Assembly (NCBI GenBank): GCA_002314145.1
Contig: DCCG01000002.1
Coordinates: 95,482 to 159,481, forward strand
From: Thalassolituus sp. UBA1087
GTDB taxonomy: Bacteria; Pseudomonadota; Gammaproteobacteria; Pseudomonadales; Oceanobacteraceae
Direction of reading: 5' to 3'
DNA length: 64,000 nucleotides
The notes below the pieces were generated by a model that saw only the letters and a list, made by a program, of their open reading frames with translations, did not search any database and was not told the origin of the DNA. Below are positions 41,789 through 50,393 of the stretch, in pieces; positions within the stretch are counted from its first letter, which is position 1, and every line of letters starts with the position of its first letter. The translations under genes were made by a program, and so were the position numbers.

Positions 41789-42466
41789 ATGAATAAAGCA
41801 GCACAACCGGCGCTTTTGCTGCGCGACCTCAGATTCGGATGGTCTGGTCAGCCGTTACTGAATATTCCCCGTCTCACCGTCAACAGTGGCGAGACGTTGT
41901 TCATCACCGGCCCCTCGGGTTGCGGTAAATCTACTCTGCTGAACCTGATTACCGGTTTACTGGTCCCCGACAATGGCGATGTTATGGTTAATGATCAAAG
42001 CCTGTCGGCATTAACTTCATCTGCCCGCGACCGCTTTCGTGGCCGCGAAATGGGGGTCATCAGTCAGACTCTGAATCTGCTGCCTTATTTAACGGTGGAA
42101 GAAAATCTGCAATTGATGCAACGCTTTGCCGGACAAAAAAACGATAGCGCCTGGCAACAACGATTGCTGGCGCAACTGAATCTGACCGATCAGTCTAAAC
42201 AGACAGTCAGCACATTAAGCCTGGGGCAGCAACAGCGCGCGGCCATCGCCCGGGCTCTGGTGCACCGCCCTTCCCTGATTATTGCAGATGAGCCCACATC
42301 AGCGCTGGATGACGATAATAAGGCCGCCTTTATGACGCTGCTGATGGATGAAATACAGGCCTTTGATACAGCCCTGGTGATGGTCAGCCACGACCGTTCA
42401 CTGGATGGTTATTTTCAACAGATTGTTGATCTGCCCGGTTTAAACAGGGAGGCAGAAGCATGTTAA
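41789..42466 (+). CDS. MacB/LolD-type ABC transporter ATP-binding protein
   Basis: 225 residues from ATG 41789; an upstream ATG in the end of znuD is not needed. Walker A GPSGCGKST, signature LSLGQQQRA, Walker B LIIADEPTSALD and switch His (MVSHDRS) are all present. The size and LolD-like sequence pair it with the FtsX-type permease that overlaps it by 7 bases. By context it is the ATPase of a zinc-related lipoprotein- or metal-handling complex induced by zinc starvation. Confidence 0.93.
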   Translation: MNKAAQPALLLRDLRFGWSGQPLLNIPRLTVNSGETLFITGPSGCGKSTLLNLITGLLVPDNGDVMVNDQSLSALTSSARDRFRGREMGVISQTLNLLPYLTVEENLQLMQRFAGQKNDSAWQQRLLAQLNLTDQSKQTVSTLSLGQQQRAAIARALVHRPSLIIADEPTSALDDDNKAAFMTLLMDEIQAFDTALVMVSHDRSLDGYFQQIVDLPGLNREAEAC

Positions 42467-43950
42467 TTAAGCTCGCCTATAAAAGCCTGCTGCAGCGCAA
42501 AACCGCCGCCATACTGATTGTGCTGGCCATCAGCCTGAGTATGTCAGCCCTGTTGCTGACCCGCAGTTTAAGCAGCGAACTGAAAACCAGTTTTAATTCC
42601 TCGGTCAGTGGTACCGATTTAATCGTCGGTGCGCGCAGCCATCCGCTGCAGGTTCTGCTCTATTCGGTATTCCGTCTGGGCACACCGACACAGGCCATCA
42701 GCGCTGATCGCTTAAAAGAAATTGAGCAAATTCCACAGCGTCAATGGAGCTTTCCCATTGCTCTGGGCGATTCTTATCATGGTTATTCGGTGATCGGCAC
42801 CACAGACGATTACTTCCGCTATTTTAAATATGGCCGTAAACAAGCGCTGCAAACAACAGACGGTAATGAACCGCATTTCACCCGGGTAAATGATACCGTT
42901 GTTGGCGCCACCGTTGCGCGCGAAAACAATTTTCATATCGGCGATGAAATTTATCTTAGCCATGGTGTGAACGCCCACAGCTTCCACGTGCATAAACAGG
43001 TTCCCTTCCGTATCAGCGCCATTTTAAAACCAACCGGCACACCGGTAGACCGCTCGCTTCATGTGCATATCGGTTTACTGCAGGCTGTTCATAACGAAAC
43101 CTGGCTGCGTGAACATCATCTTGCTCACCAGCATAACGACCATAATGAACAGGCTGATGATCATGAAGAACACACCGATCAAGATGTTCATGATGAGCAC
43201 GCGGATGAGCATTATCACAAAGAGCACGCAGATGAACATGAACACGCAGATGAACATGAACACGCAGATGAACATGAACACGCAGATGAACATGAACACG
43301 CGGATGAATATGAACACGCGGATGAGCATGATCACGATGAACACACGAATGAGCACGATGAACACAGCAATATTGCTGATATTCACTTCGATGATTTGCC
43401 GGCCATCAGCAAAGTGTCTGCGGTTTTTGTTGGCTTAAAATCCAAAGCACTGACCTTCCAGGCACGCGAGCTGCTGAATCAGCCGGATGAAGAACCACTC
43501 ACCGCCGTTATTCCGGGCCTGACGTTAAGCCAGTTCTGGCTGATGCTGGCCAATGCCGAAAACCTGTTGCAGGTATTAAGTGGCCTGATGCTGATTACCG
43601 GTCTGTTAGGTTCGGTGGCCATGCTGCAGGTCAGTGTTGCTTTCCGCCGCGAAGAAATCGGTCTGTTGCGCTTGATAGGCGCTCACCCGCTGTCGGTATT
43701 TACACTGCTGGAACTGGAGGTTCTGTTACTCACGGTCTCAGGCTGGGTACTGGCGCTGCTGTTCAGCGGCGTAGCGCAAACGATTGCGGCCCCCTGGCTG
43801 GCCAGTCACTTCAGCCTGATCTTAAATCCGGACTGGTGGCCACCCTATACACACTGGTTGATTCTCGCCAGCCTGCTGCTGAGTATGCTTGCCGGCCTGA
43901 TCCCGGCGATCTCTGCCTATCGTGTATCGTCCGGTATCGCGAAAAAGTAA
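42460..43950 (+). CDS. MacB-like (FtsX-fold) ABC permease with His-rich repeat loop
   Basis: 496 residues; ATG overlaps the ATPase stop by 7 bases. One membrane span near the N-terminus (about 15-35), a periplasmic MacB_PCD-like region, and three C-terminal spans with the FtsX signature (EEIGLLRLIGAHPLSV). The periplasmic domain is interrupted at about residues 213-305 by a segment made almost wholly of His, Glu, Asp, Ala and Tyr. Its core is an 18-bp tandem repeat encoding Ala-Asp-Glu-His-Glu-His. The loop should bind many zinc ions. The combination suggests a tripartite system extracting or releasing zinc-loaded cargo at the periplasmic face. The direction of transport is not known for this family. 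Confidence 0.9.
   Translation: MLIKLAYKSLLQRKTAAILIVLAISLSMSALLLTRSLSSELKTSFNSSVSGTDLIVGARSHPLQVLLYSVFRLGTPTQAISADRLKEIEQIPQRQWSFPIALGDSYHGYSVIGTTDDYFRYFKYGRKQALQTTDGNEPHFTRVNDTVVGATVARENNFHIGDEIYLSHGVNAHSFHVHKQVPFRISAILKPTGTPVDRSLHVHIGLLQAVHNETWLREHHLAHQHNDHNEQADDHEEHTDQDVHDEHADEHYHKEHADEHEHADEHEHADEHEHADEHEHADEYEHADEHDHDEHTNEHDEHSNIADIHFDDLPAISKVSAVFVGLKSKALTFQARELLNQPDEEPLTAVIPGLTLSQFWLMLANAENLLQVLSGLMLITGLLGSVAMLQVSVAFRREEIGLLRLIGAHPLSVFTLLELEVLLLTVSGWVLALLFSGVAQTIAAPWLASHFSLILNPDWWPPYTHWLILASLLLSMLAGLIPAISAYRVSSGIAKK
43228..43335 (+). repeat. 18-bp coding minisatellite in the ABC permease gene
   Basis: Six head-to-tail copies of GCAGATGAACATGAACAC (starts at 43228, 43246, 43264, 43282, 43300, 43318). 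The first four are identical and the last two have two to four changes. Each encodes Ala-Asp-Glu-His-Glu-His or a variant. In-frame gain or loss by slippage would alter the number of metal-binding histidines. Confidence 0.9.
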
Positions 43951-43966
43951 CGCTTTTATGTACTTA

Positions 43967-43994
43967 GCGGCCAGCGCGGCGGAGCGCTGGCCGC
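43967..43994. other. hairpin between convergent permease and DUF454 genes
   Basis: A perfect 11-bp GC-rich stem (GCGGCCAGCGC / GCGCTGGCCGC) with a 6-base loop and no T-tract. Likely a factor-assisted terminator or RNA-stabilising structure for the zinc operon. Confidence 0.45.
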
Positions 43995-44032
43995 CATGGT
44001 GGAGTAAGAAGACGGCACACAATGGATATCTG

Positions 44033-44530
44033 TTAGTTATGATTATTATGTTCCCGGCCGTTCTGTGGTGCAGCGCCTGCCGTGTTTAGTTTCAGTGTCG
44101 GTAAACGCAGAATGTAAATACTGACACCCAGTCCGATCAGCGGCAAAAGAATTTTAATGGTGAGACGATCGGTCAATACGAAGGCGGTTAACAACATAGT
44201 GCTCCACATCAGAATCAGGGTGTACACCTTGGCTTTTTTGGGCATGCCCCGGCCATCAAGATAATAAATAACGTATTTACCCAATCTGGGATGTTCCACC
44301 AGCCATTGGTAAAAGCGTGGTGACGTACGCACAAAGCAGGCTGCTGCCAACAGCAGAAACGGCGTGGTTGGCAAAACCGGCAAAAAAATACCGGCCACGC
44401 CCAGCGCCACCGATAACCAGCCCGCAGCAAACACCAGTGTGCGTAGCACCGGGTTACCGATAACTGCCCGGCCGGCCAGTTCTTCACTGCGTTGTTTATT
44501 CAGCGCTGGCTGTTCCGTCATGGTGTTCAT
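44033..44530 (-). CDS. DUF454 (YbaN-like) inner-membrane protein
   Basis: 165 residues with about four hydrophobic segments. Family core GIFLPVLPTTPFLLLAAACF (about 46-65) is followed by SPRFYQWLVEHPRLGKYV, the DUF454 signature. Function unknown. The tail is rich in His/Asn (GREHNNHN), which next to a zinc island may be coincidental. 17 bases downstream of the LysR gene on the same strand, so probably co-transcribed. Confidence 0.88.
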   Translation of the reverse strand: MNTMTEQPALNKQRSEELAGRAVIGNPVLRTLVFAAGWLSVALGVAGIFLPVLPTTPFLLLAAACFVRTSPRFYQWLVEHPRLGKYVIYYLDGRGMPKKAKVYTLILMWSTMLLTAFVLTDRLTIKILLPLIGLGVSIYILRLPTLKLNTAGAAPQNGREHNNHN

Positions 44531-44547
44531 CCGCTTTTATTTACCGG

Positions 44548-45426
44548 TTATTGTTTATTATCGGCCTGCAAAAGGAAATCCACAAAAGTCTGGTTGGCCC
44601 GTGACAAATAGCCGCCCTGACGCCAGGCAATGGACAGATCCAGCCATACAGGTTGTGCAAAGGGCCGCGCTATCAGGCCGGTATCTTCAGCAATGACCAT
44701 CTCAAGCAATGTGGTGATGCCAAAACCATGTTTCACAATCTGCTTGGTCAGCGGCAGCAGATTAGTCTCAAAGCCGATTTTAGGGCTGAAATTATGTTCA
44801 TGGCATAACTGGTCAATCACTTCCCGGTGAAAGTAACCCTTGCGGAACAGTACCAGATCTTCGGCAAAAAATTCGGCAAAAGAAATGGTTTGTCGCGCCG
44901 CCAGCGGGTGATCTTCCGGCATGATGGCCATCATCTGATCACGCAGAAAGCTGCGCGACTCCAGATGTTCCGGCGGTGTATCCGCAACAATCACACCCAT
45001 ATCAATCTCACCGGCGGAGATCATCTGCTGTAGTTGCCGTGTACCGGCTTCCACCACAGAAAGCCGCAGATGGGGGTAACGGTAGCTGAAGGCCATCAGT
45101 ATGGGCGGAAAGTAGTAGGAACCCAGCATGCTGGGAATCCCGATACGCACTTCGCCCTGCTTCAGCTCATGCAGTTCGCGCATCTGCAGTTCAGCATCCG
45201 CCAGCGCCTGCACAATCTGGCGCGCCTGTGGCAACAGAATCTTGCCCTCATCGGTCAGGGTGATACGACGCTCATGGCGATGAAACAGGCTCAGTTCCAG
45301 CTCTTCCTCCAGCTTACGGATGGCCATACTGACCGCTGGCTGGGCGATATGCAGGCGGTTGGCCGCAGCGGTGAAACTGCCATTGTCGGCCACCGCCAGA
45401 AAGTAACGCAGGGCACGCAGATCCAT
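44548..45426 (-). CDS. LysR-family transcriptional regulator
   Basis: 292 residues from ATG 45426 with CGGAG 5 bases upstream (ATG 45441 is less likely). An N-terminal winged helix-turn-helix (MDLRALRYFLAVADNGSFT, AAANRLHIAQPAVSMAIRKL) and a periplasmic-binding-protein-like effector domain (about 90-290). It is divergent from an MFS transporter gene and probably regulates it through the palindrome at 45466-45486. Effector unknown. Confidence 0.93.
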   Translation of the reverse strand: MDLRALRYFLAVADNGSFTAAANRLHIAQPAVSMAIRKLEEELELSLFHRHERRITLTDEGKILLPQARQIVQALADAELQMRELHELKQGEVRIGIPSMLGSYYFPPILMAFSYRYPHLRLSVVEAGTRQLQQMISAGEIDMGVIVADTPPEHLESRSFLRDQMMAIMPEDHPLAARQTISFAEFFAEDLVLFRKGYFHREVIDQLCHEHNFSPKIGFETNLLPLTKQIVKHGFGITTLLEMVIAEDTGLIARPFAQPVWLDLSIAWRQGGYLSRANQTFVDFLLQADNKQ

Positions 45427-45465
45427 AGAGACTCCGGTCACGGGCAGAGAACAAACTATAACAAC

Positions 45466-45486
45466 TTCTTATGCATATAATAAGAA
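45466..45486. promoter_or_regulatory. candidate LysR operator
   Basis: TTCTTAT-N7-ATAAGAA is a perfect 7-7-7 interrupted palindrome containing the T-N11-A LysR core. It lies 40 bases from the LysR start and 70 bases from the proposed MFS start. Confidence 0.6.
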
Positions 45487-45555
45487 CTATATATTTTAAT
45501 GATTACAAGGCGACTGCTACTCTGCCTGTATTCCCTGCTGTTAGCTCTGACTCCT

Positions 45556-46752
45556 ATGATTGAAACCCGCACACCGGCATTCTGGCGCGCGACGCTGGCG
45601 CTGTGCCTCGGCTCCTTTACCGTGTTTGCCAATGTTTATGTTACCCAGCCACTGCTGCCTATGCTGGCCCAGGACTTCGGCGTATCGCCGCTGGCCGCTG
45701 GCTGGAGTTTTACCGTCACCACCCTGATGCTGGGCGTATCCCTGCTGATTTACGGCCCGCTGTCCGATGCCGTTGGCCGGCGGCCGATTATGATTATCAC
45801 CATTGCCGGGGCAACGGTCGTTACTCTGCTGATCTGCACCATTTCCGATTTCCATACCCTGCTCATTCTGCGCGCTGTTCAGGGGCTGCTGCTGGGTGGT
45901 CTGCCGGCCATTGCCATCGCCTATATGGGCGACGAATTCACGAAGCGGGCTCTGCTGGTTGCGGTTGGTTTTTATATCAGTGGCAACAGCCTGGGCGGAA
46001 TCGGCGGCCGCCTGATCGGGGGTTTTATGGGGGATTTCGCCGGCTGGCAGAGTGCCTTTATGGTGATGGCCGCGATGAGCATTGTGCTGTGCGTGGTCTT
46101 CGCACTGATGCTGCCGAAATCTCAGCATTTCACGCCCCAGCGCCTGCACCCTCAGCAGATGCTGGCCGATCTCGGCGGTCACCTGAAAAATCCGGCGCTG
46201 CTGCTGGCGTATCTGGTGGGTGGATTTAACTTCTTTATTTTTGTTAACCAGTACAGCTACGTCACCTTCGTGCTGTCGGATGAACCTTACAGTCTTGCGC
46301 CCAGCCTGCTCGGTCTGCTCTTCCTGACTTACCTCACCGGCACCTTTGGCTCGGCCATTTCCGGCAAGGTGGCCCAGCATCTGTCGCAGCCCTTATGCAT
46401 GGCGCTGGGCATTGTCATTCTGATGATCGGCTCGCTGGTGACGCTGCTGCCGGGGCTGACGTTTATTATTGCCGGTCTGTTTATCAACAGTTTCGGTTTC
46501 TTCTTTGCCCATTCCAGTGCCAGCAGCTGGGTCAGCCATCATGCCCAGCGTGCCCGCGCCAGTGCCTCTTCGCTGTATCTGCTGTTTTATTACACCGGCG
46601 CCAGCAGCGGTGGTTTCTACCTGCATATTTTCTGGGAATGGCAACACTGGGCCGGTGTGGTGGCCGGCTCACTGCTGGTGCTGACGGCCACCCTGCTTAT
46701 GTCGCTGAAATTACGGCGCTACGTTCCGGCTCAGGCCACTACTGCAGTCTGA
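45556..46752 (+). CDS. MFS transporter (YnfM-like, DHA1 family)
   Basis: 398 residues from ATG 45556. ATG 45499 would add an extra hydrophobic segment, giving an odd number of spans; neither start has a good ribosome site. Twelve membrane segments fit the family. Motif A appears as YGPLSDAVGRRPIM (about 70-83) and the family block NVYVTQPLLPML is near the N-terminus. A proton-driven drug or metabolite exporter is likely. Its 3' end overlaps the convergent DUF2341 gene by 14 bases. Confidence 0.9.
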   Translation: MIETRTPAFWRATLALCLGSFTVFANVYVTQPLLPMLAQDFGVSPLAAGWSFTVTTLMLGVSLLIYGPLSDAVGRRPIMIITIAGATVVTLLICTISDFHTLLILRAVQGLLLGGLPAIAIAYMGDEFTKRALLVAVGFYISGNSLGGIGGRLIGGFMGDFAGWQSAFMVMAAMSIVLCVVFALMLPKSQHFTPQRLHPQQMLADLGGHLKNPALLLAYLVGGFNFFIFVNQYSYVTFVLSDEPYSLAPSLLGLLFLTYLTGTFGSAISGKVAQHLSQPLCMALGIVILMIGSLVTLLPGLTFIIAGLFINSFGFFFAHSSASSWVSHHAQRARASASSLYLLFYYTGASSGGFYLHIFWEWQHWAGVVAGSLLVLTATLLMSLKLRRYVPAQATTAV

Positions 46753-49099
46753 CCTGATACTGATACGTCATGGACGGCGGGTTGGTTTCACTGCCCGCCT
46801 CCATGGTGCCATCAAGATTCAGCGTGAAAGAGCTGATACCACTGGTATCGTAGCCATCACTGTCTGTCGTCGCGGCAGAAGGATCAGACGAAAATTCCAG
46901 ATTATCAGCCGTACTGCTGAAGTTGTCATAGGTATAACTCAGCCCCAGTGTGCCGGCATCCACAGTGACCGGGCTGGCTGAATCATCACCGACATACAGT
47001 GCCATATTACTGTCGAGCGTCTGGATAATTTCCGCACTGTCAGAATCCGGGGTTACCGTTCCGTAATTACTCACGGTCACGGTGTAACGTACAACCGCCC
47101 CGGGAATCGCTTTCGGATGAGTGGTGCCATTAACCGGATCACTGAGCACTTCTGATGCTGCACTGATCGTCAGGCTGGTATAGCCGCTGCACTGAAAAAG
47201 GCCGGATGAAGGAACAATACTGTAGCTGCTGTCATCGGGCGTCTTCCAGTACAGGCGATAAGAGTCTGATCCGGTATATTCCTGATGCCGGTATTCAAGA
47301 CTGTGATAACCCGCTTCAAGGTAAAGAGTGACCGGATTCTGCGGTGAATTATTTGCACTGTGAGGCCCGTATATCGCAGTACGGACCTGCCCATCCAGCC
47401 AGAATTCAACCGCATCATCCCCATCCACGGCAAATAACCAGGTTCCGTCCTGCGGTATATACAGGTACCCTTTAAACACAGTCAGATAATATTCGCTGGC
47501 AGCATCAAAGGGATTTCCGGAGCCATTAATATTATTCAATTCCTCACTGCCATACAGGTATCCGGATGTTCCGAACGTATCAACCAGCTGCTGGTATTCA
47601 TCCGCATCCTCCGGGTAATCAATGCTGCTCTCAGATGTATCATAAAAACTTGCCCACACCCCGGATGATAAGCTGACCCCGGCAGGACAGGATGTTCCGG
47701 ACGGTATGACAACATCACGGATATCCAATGTTCCGCTCACTGAATTATTATCACTGTTGCCATCACTGATGCTGTAATTAAAAACTGTGGCACCATAATC
47801 CCCGGTTGTTGCATATTCATAATCACCGGGAATAACAGACAGAATCAGATCAGGGTAACTTTCACCACTGGTAACCGCTGCGCCATTGTAAGTACAGGCA
47901 GACCAGTTACCGCTCTGACAGGTCCATCCTGTCCCACTGACACTGTCAATGATCAGGTTATATCCTATATTCAGTTGTACGCCAGTACCGGAAGTAACCG
48001 TCTGACTCCCCTGATTTGTTACTCTGAGAACCAGATTTCTGGCCGAACCTTTTACCCAGAACTCAGGCGCTGTTGCCGTCAGCCCAAGATCATAGGCCAG
48101 CACTGTGTCACCATACTCAACACCGGCGGTTCCGCCATCATCCGGGGGCACAAACACACTCAATGCTGTTGTGGCTATCGTGGTCCAGCCATTATTATTC
48201 GTACTGCAGCCAGAACTGCGGGAGGGGCGGCAGAACTGCAATGTCGTGGGCCCGTCATTACTGCTTTCTGCACCGCGGATTTCAAAGGTATGCAGGCCCG
48301 GCGTAAGATAAACAGCCCCGGAGTCCAGCACGCCATCAGTATTACTCCAGCTGCCATTCCACCATAAATCTTCGCTGCTGATTAACTGATTTCCCCACCA
48401 GCCACCGTATTCACTCTTCCAGCGGGCATCTTTCGTACTGCCGTCAATACGCAGTTCAGCACCATATCCGAAATCGGCACCATAACGGATCTGCCAGTAC
48501 CCTGCTGAAGCCACATAAAATGAAGCATGAATATAAGTAACAATATTGGTACTGGCACCAAACAGGTTACTGTTTTCGATATTCGTGAAACTGCTGACGT
48601 AACCATCGCCATAACCCGAGGATATACTGCTGTTATTAAACAGCGTTTCAGCCTGACTCCAGCTACCGGGGTTCGTCGTGTTATAGCGGCTTTGATAAGC
48701 TACGCCGCCCTGAAAAACATCATAAACAGAGGAGGATGTGACCGAGCCACTGTTGCCGTAATAGAAATAAACCGTGCGTTCAGAACCTGCTGAAATTGAT
48801 GGAAAATTTACCCATATCCGGCCTGTCTGAGTGGAATCATCCCAACTCTCAATCCAGAAGTTCAGTTCTGTGCTGTCATCACTGTCGATGACTCTGAGAT
48901 CACTGCCGTCTGAAGACCAACTGTAGCCGCTGTACAGATCACCACTGCTGATATCAATAGCGACCGGATAATCTGTCTGAGAACTGCCCGACAGAGTGAT
49001 GTTAACTTCGGTGCGGTATGCCCAGTTTTCATTCCAGTAAGCATTGACTCCCAGACTGATAAACAGAAGCAGCGTTAACAGAATAAGACGAAAAAACAT
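46739..49099 (-). CDS. large exported DUF2341/PA14-like protein
   Basis: 786 residues; signal peptide about 1-20 (LGVNA/YW). A DUF2341 domain covers roughly 30-125 (YPVAIDISS and RIWVNFPSISAGSERTVYFYYGN). A PA14-like beta sandwich follows (about 150-300, ending GLHTFEIRGAES), then a central immunoglobulin-like region (about 325-455). A second, clearer PA14 domain spans about 485-640 (FKGYLYIPQDGTWLFAVDGDD, quoted in part, and AGYHSLEYRHQEYTG), and a C-terminal DUF11-like segment ends the protein. There is no membrane anchor or sorting tail, so it should be released or surface-attached. PA14 domains usually bind glycans. Monocistronic; no neighbour explains it. Confidence 0.82.
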   Translation of the reverse strand: MFFRLILLTLLLFISLGVNAYWNENWAYRTEVNITLSGSSQTDYPVAIDISSGDLYSGYSWSSDGSDLRVIDSDDSTELNFWIESWDDSTQTGRIWVNFPSISAGSERTVYFYYGNSGSVTSSSVYDVFQGGVAYQSRYNTTNPGSWSQAETLFNNSSISSGYGDGYVSSFTNIENSNLFGASTNIVTYIHASFYVASAGYWQIRYGADFGYGAELRIDGSTKDARWKSEYGGWWGNQLISSEDLWWNGSWSNTDGVLDSGAVYLTPGLHTFEIRGAESSNDGPTTLQFCRPSRSSGCSTNNNGWTTIATTALSVFVPPDDGGTAGVEYGDTVLAYDLGLTATAPEFWVKGSARNLVLRVTNQGSQTVTSGTGVQLNIGYNLIIDSVSGTGWTCQSGNWSACTYNGAAVTSGESYPDLILSVIPGDYEYATTGDYGATVFNYSISDGNSDNNSVSGTLDIRDVVIPSGTSCPAGVSLSSGVWASFYDTSESSIDYPEDADEYQQLVDTFGTSGYLYGSEELNNINGSGNPFDAASEYYLTVFKGYLYIPQDGTWLFAVDGDDAVEFWLDGQVRTAIYGPHSANNSPQNPVTLYLEAGYHSLEYRHQEYTGSDSYRLYWKTPDDSSYSIVPSSGLFQCSGYTSLTISAASEVLSDPVNGTTHPKAIPGAVVRYTVTVSNYGTVTPDSDSAEIIQTLDSNMALYVGDDSASPVTVDAGTLGLSYTYDNFSSTADNLEFSSDPSAATTDSDGYDTSGISSFTLNLDGTMEAGSETNPPSMTYQYQVRLQ

Positions 49100-49236
49100 A
49101 AATACGGCTCAGAACAGTGTAAATTGCCGTATTTTATAACAGAGCGTTACAGGATGCTCCTGACAATATTTGTCAATCAACGCCCCTCTGTGACGGATTT
49201 TCCGATTAAAATCCGCGATTTTTCAAGAACGATTGT

Positions 49237-50226
49237 TCAGAAACGGCGACTGAAACGGCGGCGGTATTCGGTCGGCGTCAGACCGGTTTTTTTACGGAAC
49301 AGACGGCGGAAGGAACTGGCATCTTCGTAGCCCACATCATTCATCACCACGTCCACCGTGCGTTCGGTTTCCTCCAGTAATTTCTGCGCGGCTTCGATAC
49401 GGATCGACTGCACGTAGGTATTGGGTGGCATATCCAGCGCAGCGTTGAAACGACGGATCAGAGTGCGTTTGGAAACACTGAAGCGTTCCGCCAGCTCATC
49501 GACGGTAAAGCCCTCCGCATAATGCTCTTCCAGCCATGCCTGCACCTGTTTGACCAGATCATCCTTATGCGGTTTGGCCAGCCGCATCAGCGAATACGAC
49601 AGCTGGCTGTCACGGCGGTAATCAATCACAAATGCCTTGGCCGTCTGAATGGCAGTTTCAAACCCGAAACTGCGTTCAATCATATGCAGGCCGAGATCGA
49701 ACCAGGCCAGCCCACCGCCGGCGCAGTAAATATTGTCATCGCGGGTGATCAGCTGATCCGCTTTCAGGTCCACCTGCGGATAGCGGCGGGCAAACAGTTC
49801 GCTGAAGCCCCAGTGGGTGGTGGCGGTCTTACCGTCCAGAATACCGGCTTCGGCGAGCAGGAAATTACCGGTGCAGTTACCGGCAATGGTCCAGCCGGCC
49901 TGATCAGCGCGCTGCAGCAGCGCCATCAGCTCAGGTGTATTGCCGACCACATCCTCCACCGGGCCACCGATGGTGGGAATGACGATGGCATCCACATCCT
50001 CCACCTGGTCGTAACTCATGTGCGCCAGCAGCTGAATACCATTGATGCACTTCACCGGCTCACCGTCCGGACTGGCAATACGCACATTGAACAGCCGCTG
50101 TGGCTCCTGCCCCTGAATCCGGTTCCAGGTCACACCCGCAAGACCGAACAGATCCGCAACGCCCGTCATCGCAGACGACAGCGCTTTATCGTAACCAACG
50201 ATCACCACATTCAGCATATCCACCAC
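49237..50226 (-). CDS. GlxA-family AraC-type transcriptional regulator
   Basis: 329 residues; GTG 50226 has GGGG 5 bases upstream, and ATG 50217 is the alternative. An N-terminal DJ-1/PfpI-like amidotransferase fold (about 4-185) has a Cys in the nucleophile region (AGNCTGNFLLAEAG). A C-terminal AraC helix-turn-helix pair (about 225-325) includes FSVSKRTLIRRFNAAL and YEDASSFRRLFRKKTGLTP. GlxA-type proteins often control catabolism of quaternary or other amines. It is divergent from an acyl-CoA dehydrogenase gene that it may regulate. Confidence 0.92.
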   Translation of the reverse strand: MVDMLNVVIVGYDKALSSAMTGVADLFGLAGVTWNRIQGQEPQRLFNVRIASPDGEPVKCINGIQLLAHMSYDQVEDVDAIVIPTIGGPVEDVVGNTPELMALLQRADQAGWTIAGNCTGNFLLAEAGILDGKTATTHWGFSELFARRYPQVDLKADQLITRDDNIYCAGGGLAWFDLGLHMIERSFGFETAIQTAKAFVIDYRRDSQLSYSLMRLAKPHKDDLVKQVQAWLEEHYAEGFTVDELAERFSVSKRTLIRRFNAALDMPPNTYVQSIRIEAAQKLLEETERTVDVVMNDVGYEDASSFRRLFRKKTGLTPTEYRRRFSRRF

Positions 50227-50393
50227 TTATACCCCGTTTCTGCTTTTTATTATCAGCCAGTCCAGTGACCGCAGTACCGGTCAGCCGCCGGCTGCAGCGT
50301 GTCACATTCAGCTTCAGTTGTGGCTATATTGACAATTAACGAATGACAACTCAAGCCCGATACTTGTTAAAAATGCCAAACCGGAGAAAATCT

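Noticed and set aside
43075..43438. ORFs on both strands across the His-rich repeat, and a CRISPR-like periodic pattern
   Set aside because: The 18-bp units are directly adjacent with no spacers, and the permease frame explains them; other frames are repeat shadows.
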